This document shows, in pieces, positions 50,485 through 59,173 of a stretch of DNA of 64,000 nucleotides; the first letter of the stretch is position 1; each line of letters begins with the position of its first letter. The notes under the pieces are model-generated. The model was not told where the DNA came from, searched no databases, and saw nothing but the letters and a program-made list of their open reading frames with translations. The stretch spans positions 1-64,000 of the forward strand of contig JBBRDW010000004.1 of NCBI GenBank assembly GCA_038203525.1. The letters run 5' to 3'. Both the position numbers and the translations under genes were made by a program. Source of the DNA: Limnovirga sp038203525. GTDB lineage: Bacteria > Bacteroidota > Bacteroidia > Chitinophagales > Chitinophagaceae.

Positions 50485-53400
50485 TCATCTATTCCTGCTA
50501 ATGATTGACTGATCCATTTCTGCTTCATCTTTTTGTTCCTGCTGAAGACGTCTTAGTTTTCTACCGTAAGAAATTTTTGTAATGAGAACAAACAATACAG
50601 GTACTATAAATATAGCGAGTGTAGTTGCAGAAAGCATACCGCCAAAAACTGTCCAGCCAATGGTTTTACGGGCTTCGGCACCTGCGCCCGTAGCAAATGC
50701 CAGCGGCAATACGCCAAGGATAAATGCAAGCGACGTCATTACAATGGGGCGCAAACGCAGCTGCACTGCCTGGAGTGTTGCAAAGACGATATCGACGCCG
50801 CGGTCTACACGTTCTTTGGCAAACTCAACAATTAGAATGGCATTCTTTGCTGATAAACCGATGAGCGTTATTAAACCAATCTGGGCATAAATATTATTGG
50901 TTAGATTGGGCAACAAAGTAAGTGTGAGTATTGAGCCAAATGCGCCTATGGGTACTGCAAATAAAACTGAAAAGGGCACACTCCAGCTTTCGTATAATGC
51001 TGCCAAGAACAGAAATACAAATGCAATCGAGATTGCAAAAATAATGAGGGCGCTGTTTCCGGCTTTTACTTCTTCGCGGCTAAGGCCGGCGAAATCGTAA
51101 CCATAACCGGCTGGTAATACTTTGGCTGCGGTTTCTTTTAATGCATCAATAGCCTGTCCGCTGCTGTATCCAGGCTTTGGCGTACCTATAACTTCGATGG
51201 AACGGTACAAATTAAAGTGCGAAATCAATGCGGGATTTTCTATAACCTGTGAGGTTATTAAAGAACCGAGGGGTATCATATTGCCCTGGTTATTTCGTAC
51301 ATAATATTGGTCGAGATCAGCGAGCTCGTTTCTATAAATGGTGTCTGCTTGCGCTACTACCCGAAAATTTCGGCCATATACATTGAAATCGTTTACATAA
51401 CTGCTTCCCAGTAATGTTGAGAGTGTGCTGTAAACATCATTGAGCTGTACACCAAGTTTTTTTGCCTTATCCCTGTCAACATCAATTTTGTAACCTGGTG
51501 TCTTCGCCGTAAAAAAAGTAAAAGCTGTGCCTATTTCGGGGCGTTGATACAGCGCACCTAAAAAATTTTGCACCACCTGCGAAAACTGTTGCACATTGTC
51601 GGTACTGGTGGTTTGTTCCAGTTCAATTGTAAAACCAGAAGATGCGCCCAACCCGTTAATGGCTGGCGGCTTTATTGCAAATATTCTAGCCTCTTTTAGA
51701 TCGGCGGTTCGTCTTTTTATATCTGCAATTACCGAATCTATCTGGTCCTTTTTATCAGTTCGTTCGTCCCAAGGTTTTAATGAAACGAAGATGGTTCCAA
51801 CATTGGACTTGTTGGAAAAGCTTACAAAATTAAAACCTGCAAGGCCGCCTACTACACTTACAGCAGGCATCTCCAGTAACCTGTTTTGTATGGTGCTTAG
51901 CATTTCCACACTTCTTGTGGTAGAGGCTGCCTCAGGCAGTTCGTAGGTTACAAATAATCGGCCCTCATCTTCTGTAGGTATAAAACCTGTTGGTTTATTT
52001 TCAAATAAAAGAAACAGGCCAACAAACAAACATGCCAGAAATACCAGCACAAGCGGCGTGTACCTGATGGACTTACCTACACCCCTTGTATAGGAACTGG
52101 TAACATTACCAAACCATTTGTTGAATGAAAAAAAGAATTTTTCCAGCAGGTTCTTTTTAGCTGAAGCATCTTTTGCAGGTTTCAACATAATAGAGCATAA
52201 CGCCGGAGTTAAAGATAGTGCCACAAATGCAGAGATTAGAACAGATACAGCGATGGTAATTGCAAACTGCTGATACAATCTTCCAACAATACCGGGCACA
52301 AAACCTACCGGAATAAATACTGCTGCAAGAATTAATGCGATAGCAATAACCGGCCCTGATATATCTTTCATAGCCCTTATCGTTGCTTCTTTTGCGGAGA
52401 GATGCTCACGATCAATATAGTGCTGCACTGCCTCTGTAACAACAATGGCATCGTCCACCACGATGCCGATTGTAAGTACAAAACCAAACAGGGTTAATGT
52501 ATTGATCGTAAAACCAAGTGGAATAAAAAAGATGAATGTGCCTATTAATGAAACAGGAATGGCAAGTACCGGAATAAGCGTCGCTCTCCAGTTTTGCAGG
52601 AATAAAAAAACCACTATTGTTACCAGAGTCAATGCCTCAAGTAAAGTTTTTATCACTTCTTCAATAGAAACTTTAACCACGGATACTGTTTCAAAAGGAG
52701 ATAAGTACGCTATGTCTTTTGGAAAAGATTTTTTCAGTTCTGCCAGGGCATTGTTTACACCATCAAAAGTGCTCAGCGCATTTGCCCCCGGAGCCAGAAA
52801 AATAAGCATGTATGCAGCTCTTTTTCCATTGATAAAGCCGTTGTTGCCATAACTGAATTTTGAGAACTCAACCCTGGCAATATCTTTTAAATATACTACA
52901 GAACCCTGTGCAGTATTGCTGCGTACAATTATGTTTTCAAAATCCTTCTGCGAGTTGATGCGGCTGTTGGTAAGTACACTATATTCAAACGCCTGGGTGC
53001 CTGGTTGGGGAGTACCGCCAATGGTTCCTGCGGCAACCTGCAGGTTCTGTTCGGTTAAAGATGCCAACACATCATTTGGGGTAAGTTTCAGGTTTGCAAG
53101 TTTTTCTGGATTAAGCCAGATGCGCATCCCAAAATCATCGCCAAAACTTGTAACATCGCCAACACCTTTTACCCGCAGCAATGCATCTTTTACATAGAGA
53201 TTTACATAGTTGCCAATAAACGTTTGGTCGTGGGTACCATCGGGCGAAATAAAGCCAAGTACCATCATAATACTCGGGTTGCGTTTGCGCACCGTTAAGC
53301 CCAAACGTTTTACCGCATCCGGAAGCGACGGCTGGGCAACACTTACGCGGTTTTGAACATCGAGGGCTGCAATATCAATATTAGTACCTATATCAAACGT

Positions 53401-53679
53401 AACGTTAATGCTGCTTGATCCGCTGGCGCTGCTGCCACTGGTAAGAAAAGACATGCCCGGCGTACCATTTATCTGTGTTTCAAGCGCAGTGGTGGTAGTT
53501 TGCTCCACCGTTTGTGCATCGGCGCCAATAAACACACCGGAAACAGAAACCGAAGGAGGGGTAATATCAGGATACTGGGCAACGGGCAGTGTTGTCATGG
53601 CAATTATGCCTACCAGCACAATTACAATGGAAATTACCATGGCCGTAACCGGCCGTTTAATAAAAGTTTCTGCGATCAT
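50485..53679 (-). CDS. RND efflux pump, inner-membrane permease (AcrB/HAE1 type)
   Basis: 1064 residues, the typical length. Helix 4 carries TIGIVVDDAIVVTEAV with the DD pair used in proton relay, and the helix 10-12 region reads IGLITLIGLSAKNAILIVEF with the matching K. Large periplasmic loops (porter and docking domains) sit at about 40-330 and 565-870. It exports drugs, dyes or bile salts with the AcrA-like adaptor (53975) and TolC-like channel (55117) upstream on the same strand. Two R copies separate it from the adaptor gene. Confidence 0.94.
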   Translation of the reverse strand: MIAETFIKRPVTAMVISIVIVLVGIIAMTTLPVAQYPDITPPSVSVSGVFIGADAQTVEQTTTTALETQINGTPGMSFLTSGSSASGSSSINVTFDIGTNIDIAALDVQNRVSVAQPSLPDAVKRLGLTVRKRNPSIMMVLGFISPDGTHDQTFIGNYVNLYVKDALLRVKGVGDVTSFGDDFGMRIWLNPEKLANLKLTPNDVLASLTEQNLQVAAGTIGGTPQPGTQAFEYSVLTNSRINSQKDFENIIVRSNTAQGSVVYLKDIARVEFSKFSYGNNGFINGKRAAYMLIFLAPGANALSTFDGVNNALAELKKSFPKDIAYLSPFETVSVVKVSIEEVIKTLLEALTLVTIVVFLFLQNWRATLIPVLAIPVSLIGTFIFFIPLGFTINTLTLFGFVLTIGIVVDDAIVVTEAVQHYIDREHLSAKEATIRAMKDISGPVIAIALILAAVFIPVGFVPGIVGRLYQQFAITIAVSVLISAFVALSLTPALCSIMLKPAKDASAKKNLLEKFFFSFNKWFGNVTSSYTRGVGKSIRYTPLVLVFLACLFVGLFLLFENKPTGFIPTEDEGRLFVTYELPEAASTTRSVEMLSTIQNRLLEMPAVSVVGGLAGFNFVSFSNKSNVGTIFVSLKPWDERTDKKDQIDSVIADIKRRTADLKEARIFAIKPPAINGLGASSGFTIELEQTTSTDNVQQFSQVVQNFLGALYQRPEIGTAFTFFTAKTPGYKIDVDRDKAKKLGVQLNDVYSTLSTLLGSSYVNDFNVYGRNFRVVAQADTIYRNELADLDQYYVRNNQGNMIPLGSLITSQVIENPALISHFNLYRSIEVIGTPKPGYSSGQAIDALKETAAKVLPAGYGYDFAGLSREEVKAGNSALIIFAISIAFVFLFLAALYESWSVPFSVLFAVPIGAFGSILTLTLLPNLTNNIYAQIGLITLIGLSAKNAILIVEFAKERVDRGVDIVFATLQAVQLRLRPIVMTSLAFILGVLPLAFATGAGAEARKTIGWTVFGGMLSATTLAIFIVPVLFVLITKISYGRKLRRLQQEQKDEAEMDQSIISRNR

Positions 53680-53723
53680 TTGCTAATTTCTTTACAATTT
53701 ATCTAATATCAATTCCGCGATTA

Positions 53724-53783
53724 TTTTTTATGAGCCAGAAGCCAGTACATCTATTAAGCTTTACTTGCGTCGCACGCTTGTAC
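53724..53783 (-). repeat. R repeat, copy 25 (type I core, paired)
   Basis: TTTTTTATGAGCCAG end, CTTGCGTCGCACGCTTGTAC to 53783, then GTTCGGAAC. Head-to-head partner of copy 26 within an operon gap. Confidence 0.82.
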
Positions 53784-53832
53784 GTTCGGAACATTTTTCA
53801 ACATTGCGAAGACCTAAGCGATTTGATATGCC

Positions 53833-53862
53833 CGTCATAGCTTCGCGGGCCTCGCAATGACG
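53833..53862. repeat. CGTCATTGCGAGG-like hairpin between R copies 25 and 26
   Basis: CGTCATAGC / GCAATGACG stem around TTCGCGGGCCTC. Its minus strand reads CGTCATTGCGAGGCCCGCGA, a word type scattered in many bacterial genomes. It sits in the centre of the R pair. Confidence 0.55.
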
Positions 53863-53877
53863 ATTCGTAGTACTAAC

Positions 53878-53935
53878 GTACAAGTGTGCGACGCAAGGAA
53901 CGATGCCAGGAAGAACTACTGCCGGGCTCCAAATC
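53878..53935 (+). repeat. R repeat, copy 26 (type I core, paired)
   Basis: GTACAAGTGTGCGACGCAAG at 53878-53897, then AACGATGCC and TGCCGGGCTCCAAA, 40 bp before the AcrA-like stop. Confidence 0.85.
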
Positions 53936-53974
53936 TTCTTCTGTATTTTCTTGCAGCGTATTACCTAAAACTTT

Positions 53975-55099
53975 CTACTTTTTTCCGGATGCTGTATCTA
54001 TCTTTATAACCGAACCTTCCCGTAAATTTTGAACGCCCTGCACTACAATCTGGTCTCCTTCTTTTACACCTTCTTTTACAATAGTGCTGGTGCCAATTTG
54101 TTTGCCGGTCAAGATTTTTTGCTGGGTAACTTTGCTACTGTCGCCAATTATGTAAACAAAATATTCGCCGAGTTGCTCGGTAATTGCTTTGGAAGGAATA
54201 AGAAGCGATTTTTCTGTTGAATTGTTTAAAACTCTTATTCTGCCCGTCATTCCGCCGCGTAATGCATTCTTTGTATTTGGAAAAACCAGACGAATTTTAA
54301 GTGTTCCTGTTTGTTGGTCTACTGCACGGTCTATCAAACTTATCTTACCGGGATAGGGATAATTATCATTTCCGAAAGCCAGCATGAAAGTGCTGTCATT
54401 TGCTGTAACTTTTTTACTTTCTAACTGTGTAAAGCGAAAAATTTCTTTCTGGTCAATGGAAAAATCAACAGCCATCGGGCTATCTGTAGATACTGTATTT
54501 AAAACCGTAGAGCCTGCGGAAACGGGTGAACCAACTTTAACCTGCGAAATACCAATCGTTCCATCGAATGGCGCATAAATGGTGGTGTACTTAACCCCGG
54601 TTTGTACGCTGCGAACAGCTGCCTGCGATGCCTCGAGTTGCTTTTTGGCTACATCTAAGGCAGCATCTGCATAATCAACCTGCTGTTTGGCAATGGCATC
54701 CTGCTTATCCAGTTCATGGTAACGGTCTGCATCTTTTTGGGCCTTTACTACATTGGTTTGCTGCACCGCAACATTGGCAACTGCCTGCTGGTAATTGGCT
54801 TCGTATTGCTGCGCATCTATTGAATATAACTTTTGCCCTTTGCTTACCCTTGCGCCATCTTGAAAAAAAACACCGGTGATAAAGCCATTAACCTGCGCAC
54901 GTAGATCAACCTGGTTCAATGCGGTAACTGTTGCCGGGTATTCATCATAAAATTCAACCTGCGAACTGGTAACCTGCGCAATGGTTACCGCTATTGCCGG
55001 CGGTGGCCCCTGTTGTTGTGGCTGCCCTTTATCGCTGCAGGATGCTGCGATAAATACACAACAAAAGACTACATAATTTATAAAGCTTTTCAATAACAT
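53975..55099 (-). CDS. RND efflux periplasmic adaptor (AcrA-like)
   Basis: 374 residues beginning with a lipoprotein signal (VVFCCVFIAASCSDKGQ, lipidated Cys). The membrane-fusion protein layout is intact: barrel-sandwich/lipoyl halves at QVNGFITGVFFQDGARVSKG and TIYAPFDGTIGISQVKVGSP, a helical hairpin between them (YHELDKQDAIAKQQVDYADA) and a beta-barrel at about 200-290. It joins the inner-membrane permease to the outer-membrane channel. It lies between the TolC-like gene (17 bp upstream) and the permease gene, as expected for one operon. Confidence 0.93.
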   Translation of the reverse strand: MLLKSFINYVVFCCVFIAASCSDKGQPQQQGPPPAIAVTIAQVTSSQVEFYDEYPATVTALNQVDLRAQVNGFITGVFFQDGARVSKGQKLYSIDAQQYEANYQQAVANVAVQQTNVVKAQKDADRYHELDKQDAIAKQQVDYADAALDVAKKQLEASQAAVRSVQTGVKYTTIYAPFDGTIGISQVKVGSPVSAGSTVLNTVSTDSPMAVDFSIDQKEIFRFTQLESKKVTANDSTFMLAFGNDNYPYPGKISLIDRAVDQQTGTLKIRLVFPNTKNALRGGMTGRIRVLNNSTEKSLLIPSKAITEQLGEYFVYIIGDSSKVTQQKILTGKQIGTSTIVKEGVKEGDQIVVQGVQNLREGSVIKIDTASGKK

Positions 55100-55116
55100 A
55101 CCAGTTATATTTTATG

Positions 55117-56457
55117 TCAGTAATTAATTTGTCCCAAGGATTTTTCTACGTCTATTTTACTTGCCAGTAATTGGTAAAGCGCGTTGTAATAATTGATCTC
55201 CGCAGTACGTAGATCTGTTTCTGCTGATACAACTTCCAGGTAAGTCTTTATACCGGCACCATACTGCAGCTGTATTACATCATAAACCTCTTTTGCAAGG
55301 TTCACATTTTCTTTTAATGCCTGGTAATTGGCCATATTACTTTTGTACAAAGCCAATGCCTGTGCATACTGGGCATTAAAACTTTGCTCCAGGCTTATAA
55401 AATCCCAATCTATTCTTTTAAGTTTTAGTTCCTGCTGCTGAATATCATATTTTCTTTTTCCGCCCTGTAATATTGGTACTGTTAATGTAAGCCCTCCGTA
55501 AGACGTAGGGAAATTTTGGTTGTATAATTTTCCAAAGCTGTTGTTCTGGAAATTAAAGTTGTAGGCACCATAAGCAGATACAAATGGTAGGTAACTCCAC
55601 TTGTTGTATTTAACTTCAGCTTCCTGCAATCTTTTGCGGGTGATGAGTAATTGATATTCTATTCTTTTGCTGTAGTCAGGCGATAGAAGGGTATCAATCA
55701 TCATTTCTTTTTCCATTTGCAGGCTATCGTAAACAATATTTAAATCGTTGCTGGTTGGGTAACCTATCAATGATTTTAGATATTCCAGTTTGGCCTTAAG
55801 CAATGCCTCGTTACTATTCTTAGCAGCCTTTGTATTGTTGAGTGCAATGGTTGCGCGTTTATAGTCTGTTTTATCCGCAATGCCTGTATTGTAGCGGCTT
55901 GTGGCATCTTTTAAACTTCTCTCAAGGCGTACAATACCTTCATCTGCAACCTTAATCTGCTGCATGCTCGCAAGTACATTATAAAAAGCTTTTGAAACAT
56001 TAGCGGCTACATCAATTTTATTGAAACTGGTTGACTGTTTTACGCTTTTTAGTACATCGCCCCTGGTGCGGCTTGCCAATAACACATCGCGGTTAAAAAT
56101 ATTTTGGTTAACCGTAAACTGTGCAGCCGAAGTATTGTCAACGCCAAATCTTATAATGTTTCCACCAATAATGGCTTGTTGAAGTTGAAAATTATGCTGC
56201 AGGTTATACCTAAAATCAACCTGCGGGTACCAGTCTGCAAGTTTGCTTTTTATAAGGCTTTCTGTAACCTGCTCATCTATCAACGATTGTTGAATTAATG
56301 GCTGATGCACAATTGCATACGCAACTACATTATCAAGTGTTGCCTGCTGCAATAAACTATCTGCCCGCATTTGTTTTGTTTGCGCAAAACCAGGGGATAG
56401 CATTAAAAGAAAAAGTGCAACGTAATTCAGTTTGATACAAATTGAATTCTTTGGCAT
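55117..56457 (-). CDS. TolC-family outer-membrane efflux channel
   Basis: 446 residues with a signal peptide (MPKNSICIKLNYVALFLLML, ending near SPGFAQ). The TolC/OEP duplication is visible: two similar halves, each with a long helix, and repeated motifs SVAKAFYNVLASMQQIKVAD and ETDLRTAEINYYNALYQLLA. Together with the adaptor and permease it forms the tripartite pump. It is the first gene of the operon; the promoter should lie in the gap at 56458-56785. Confidence 0.93.
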   Translation of the reverse strand: MPKNSICIKLNYVALFLLMLSPGFAQTKQMRADSLLQQATLDNVVAYAIVHQPLIQQSLIDEQVTESLIKSKLADWYPQVDFRYNLQHNFQLQQAIIGGNIIRFGVDNTSAAQFTVNQNIFNRDVLLASRTRGDVLKSVKQSTSFNKIDVAANVSKAFYNVLASMQQIKVADEGIVRLERSLKDATSRYNTGIADKTDYKRATIALNNTKAAKNSNEALLKAKLEYLKSLIGYPTSNDLNIVYDSLQMEKEMMIDTLLSPDYSKRIEYQLLITRKRLQEAEVKYNKWSYLPFVSAYGAYNFNFQNNSFGKLYNQNFPTSYGGLTLTVPILQGGKRKYDIQQQELKLKRIDWDFISLEQSFNAQYAQALALYKSNMANYQALKENVNLAKEVYDVIQLQYGAGIKTYLEVVSAETDLRTAEINYYNALYQLLASKIDVEKSLGQINY

Positions 56458-56623
56458 AGGAGCTTTCCTTAAATTTTTGAACGGTAAAAATACAAGTAAT
56501 ACGCTTTTATGCCTGATGATTATTATTTAACTGTACAAACGACGATAAAAAAGCCAGGTTAAATAAAGCTTTGTTCTACAAAAATTCCTGATTGAAATTA
56601 AGATGCTGCCTGTAAATATGCAG

Positions 56624-56694
56624 GTACAAGAATGTGCCACTGTTCCTGAGGGGCCAGCATTAACAGTAGCCCCACATTAATGCTGCTGCCGGGC
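56624..56694 (+). repeat. R repeat, degenerate copy 27
   Basis: GTACAAGAATGTGCCAC and TGCCGGGC are R-like; the spacer contains an exact CAGCATTAA / TTAATGCTG stem and GGGGCCAGC, unlike other copies. It lies in the divergent gap 56458-56785. Confidence 0.55.
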
Positions 56695-56785
56695 GCACAG
56701 TAAGATAAGATCAGCATATTGCACATTTTTTTCACATGGCCGGCGCTGCCTGCTTTTGCTGCATTAATCATACTATTTTTACATT

Positions 56786-57493
56786 ATGCAGCAATTAGAC
56801 CTGTTCGCGGCTTCGGAAAACCCAAGGCCGGAAAACAATGATTCAAAAATCAATGCGGACAGCACTTTGCAGCATGTTGAAAAACCAACTGCTGAAGAGT
56901 TGAGCAATACCCCCGAAATATCCAATAATAGAAATTTAATATTTGAAATAGAGGCAACTGCTTCTTTTGATGAACCAGCTACAGAAAATGAAGACAAAAC
57001 AATAGGGGTAAAGGAGCAGGATGAAATTGTTACTGGCTTTAAGCAGGTGAGAAGATCAAGAAATAGCGTGCCGCCTGCAACCCCTAACCCGGCAAATAAG
57101 CGGGGCAGAAAATCGTACAGTGAAATGGATGCCGATATTGTAATGGTTGACGTTCCCGATGATGAAACTCTTTTTACCAAACAATATTACGGTATGCGCC
57201 AGGTAGCAGAATGGTTTCATGTAAACCAGTCGCTGCTGCGCTACTGGGAAAATGAATTTGATATTTTAAAACCCCGCAAAACCCGTAAAGGCGACAGACT
57301 CTTTCGCCCGGAAGATATTAAGAACCTGCAGCTTATTTATTTCCTGCTGCGCCAGCGTAAATTCTCCATTGAAGGTGCCAAACAATACCTCAAAGACAAC
57401 CGGCAAAAAGCAGATGTAAACATGCAGCTGATTCAATCCTTAACAAAATTTAGGGCGTTTCTTCTGGAATGGAAAGCTAACTTAGGAGCATGA
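56786..57493 (+). CDS. MerR-family transcriptional regulator
   Basis: 235 residues. An acidic, disordered N-terminus of about 120 residues precedes a MerR winged helix (KQYYGMRQVAEWFHVNQSLL, RYWENEFDILKPRKTRKGDR) and helix (RLFRPEDIKNLQLIYFLLRQ). There is no effector-binding domain, as in Bacteroidota MerR proteins of this kind. The stop overlaps the start of the thioredoxin-like gene by four bases, so the two are co-expressed and probably related in function. Confidence 0.88.
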   Translation: MQQLDLFAASENPRPENNDSKINADSTLQHVEKPTAEELSNTPEISNNRNLIFEIEATASFDEPATENEDKTIGVKEQDEIVTGFKQVRRSRNSVPPATPNPANKRGRKSYSEMDADIVMVDVPDDETLFTKQYYGMRQVAEWFHVNQSLLRYWENEFDILKPRKTRKGDRLFRPEDIKNLQLIYFLLRQRKFSIEGAKQYLKDNRQKADVNMQLIQSLTKFRAFLLEWKANLGA

Positions 57494-58029
57494 AAGAATC
57501 AGTAATTATTATAGTAGCGGGCCTTGTTTTTTTGAATGCTGGTTTGCCGTCTTTTTGCAATGCCCAACCCAAAACTTTCGAGACAAGTATCGATGGTAAA
57601 ACCGGCATCAAAGTGTTGAAAGGTTTGCTAACCCGGTCAGATATTGAAAAGGATACATCTTTCAACTGGTTTAAACAAAATTATGCATTGGGGCAGGCTG
57701 ATGCTGCTGCTGTTGCTGCATTTCAGAAGAATGCGGCTAAGTTTCAAATAGTTGTTTTCTTTGGAACCTGGTGCGAAGACTCACACAATTTACTGCCCGT
57801 TTTTTACCGCCTTGCCGATAAATCTGGTTATGCGCCTGAGAATATTACCCTTATTGGGGTTGACAGGCTTGTTACACCTTTAGACAACCTTAATGCTGCC
57901 TTTAAAATTACCAATACGCCCACATTTATTGTAATGAAAGACGGCAAAGAAATTGGCCGTGTAGTGGAGTATGGTAAGTACGGACAAATAGATAAAGAGC
58001 TGGGCGAAATAGTGGCGGGAATAGAATAA
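57490..58029 (+). CDS. Exported thioredoxin-like protein
   Basis: 179 residues, signal peptide ending SFCNAQ, then a thioredoxin fold. The active-site region reads FFGTWCEDSHNLLPVF: the first cysteine is kept but the usual second one is replaced by Ser (CEDS), and the cis-proline loop is TNTPTFIV. A single-cysteine site suggests a mixed-disulfide, isomerase or glutathionylation role rather than classic reduction. It overlaps the MerR gene by four bases. Confidence 0.88.
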   Translation: MKESVIIIVAGLVFLNAGLPSFCNAQPKTFETSIDGKTGIKVLKGLLTRSDIEKDTSFNWFKQNYALGQADAAAVAAFQKNAAKFQIVVFFGTWCEDSHNLLPVFYRLADKSGYAPENITLIGVDRLVTPLDNLNAAFKITNTPTFIVMKDGKEIGRVVEYGKYGQIDKELGEIVAGIE

Positions 58030-59173
58030 AAATTTTTTGGACCCGGGAGAAGAATTACTACGGCGCTTTACTTCCGCTTCAGGCGGACTATTGGACGGTT
58101 GAATTTGGTATGGAGCTTTTTTTAGCGAAGATTGCCAGTGAAAATAGCGGCAAAGGCATGGCAAATTATTATTTTTGAATTACAGAAGTAGATCCAATGC
58201 CTTTGCCTTAGCTTTTGATAATACTCTGTACTAATTGATATCGATAGAAATTGCTTTAAATGCCTGTGCACCACTACCAACATATGCCTGGGATTTATTC
58301 CTACGCAGATTAGTCTGTTATATTATTGGGGAATATCCGCCAATTTTTGCCGGCTAATACTTTTTTAGATTGCGGCTTTTACAAATATCAAATTGATAAC
58401 CCTCCATTTTCATCTTGCGGCTACAATGGGTATATTTTTGCTTGGTGTATGCTTACTTTTCTGCCTTTCTCTCTACGTAATTTTTTTTTGAACCTCTACT
58501 TTTGTTAATGGTACGATGGTGGTATTACAAGTGGGTATTTTTATTGTTTTTTTTAAAGGGTATTCCTGCATATTGCAATAACAATGTGTTGATCCTACTT
58601 ACGTATCTTTTTAGATATTGTAATATCAGCCTGTTTATTTTTAGAATTTGACTCCTTTTTTTTCTTTTTTTTGTTCAGTTGTTATAATTTTTTTTTGGCT
58701 ATTTTCCTGTACGTTCCTGATCTGGCAGTGGTAAGTCAGGTTTGAAATTCATCTGTCAATTCTTCTTACTTTTCTTTTGCTTGGTTTAGGGTTTATGCCT
58801 GATAGTCTTCTGCAGCTGTAAAGTTGACTGTGCATTGCTCAATGATGAACAAACCGTTGAAGAGTGCGACGCAACCTGGTTTTATAGTAGTAGTGTAGCC
58901 TTGGCTCAAAAAAAATGCATATTTTATATGGTGTTAGGTATAATGCTTTTTATGATCTCCGTAGATGTAAAATATTTTGAAAACACCAAAAAAGCAGCTA
59001 AAAGTTAACAGATAAACTGTAAATATATTGTCAGTTTGTGTGTGCTGCCAATTGTAGAAAAAATATATGAGGCATAATTAAATCCATCTGCATAATGTTT
59101 ACGTAATTGTAACATAAGGTTAACTGTAATCGACAGTCTTTCCGATAACAATTTTATAAATCAAAAAAACAAA
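58030..59173. other. 1.1-kb AT-rich intergenic region
   Basis: No gene I can support: short open frames here lack family features or codon bias. It holds an R-end fragment at 58030-58047 (TTTTTTGGACCCGGG), an R-like GC-rich patch near 58063, an R copy at 58857 and many T-runs at 58400-58720. The promoter of the DUF4331 gene must be in the last 300 bp. Confidence 0.5.
58857..58915 (+). repeat. R repeat, copy 28 (type I core, left end decayed)
   Basis: TTGAAGAGTGCGACGCAAC, then CTGG, AGCCTTGGCTCAAAAAAAAT. The GTAC end is lost. Confidence 0.7.

Noticed and set aside
58326..58508. 60-residue plus-strand frame
   Set aside because: Lies in T-rich low-complexity DNA with no domain or signal.
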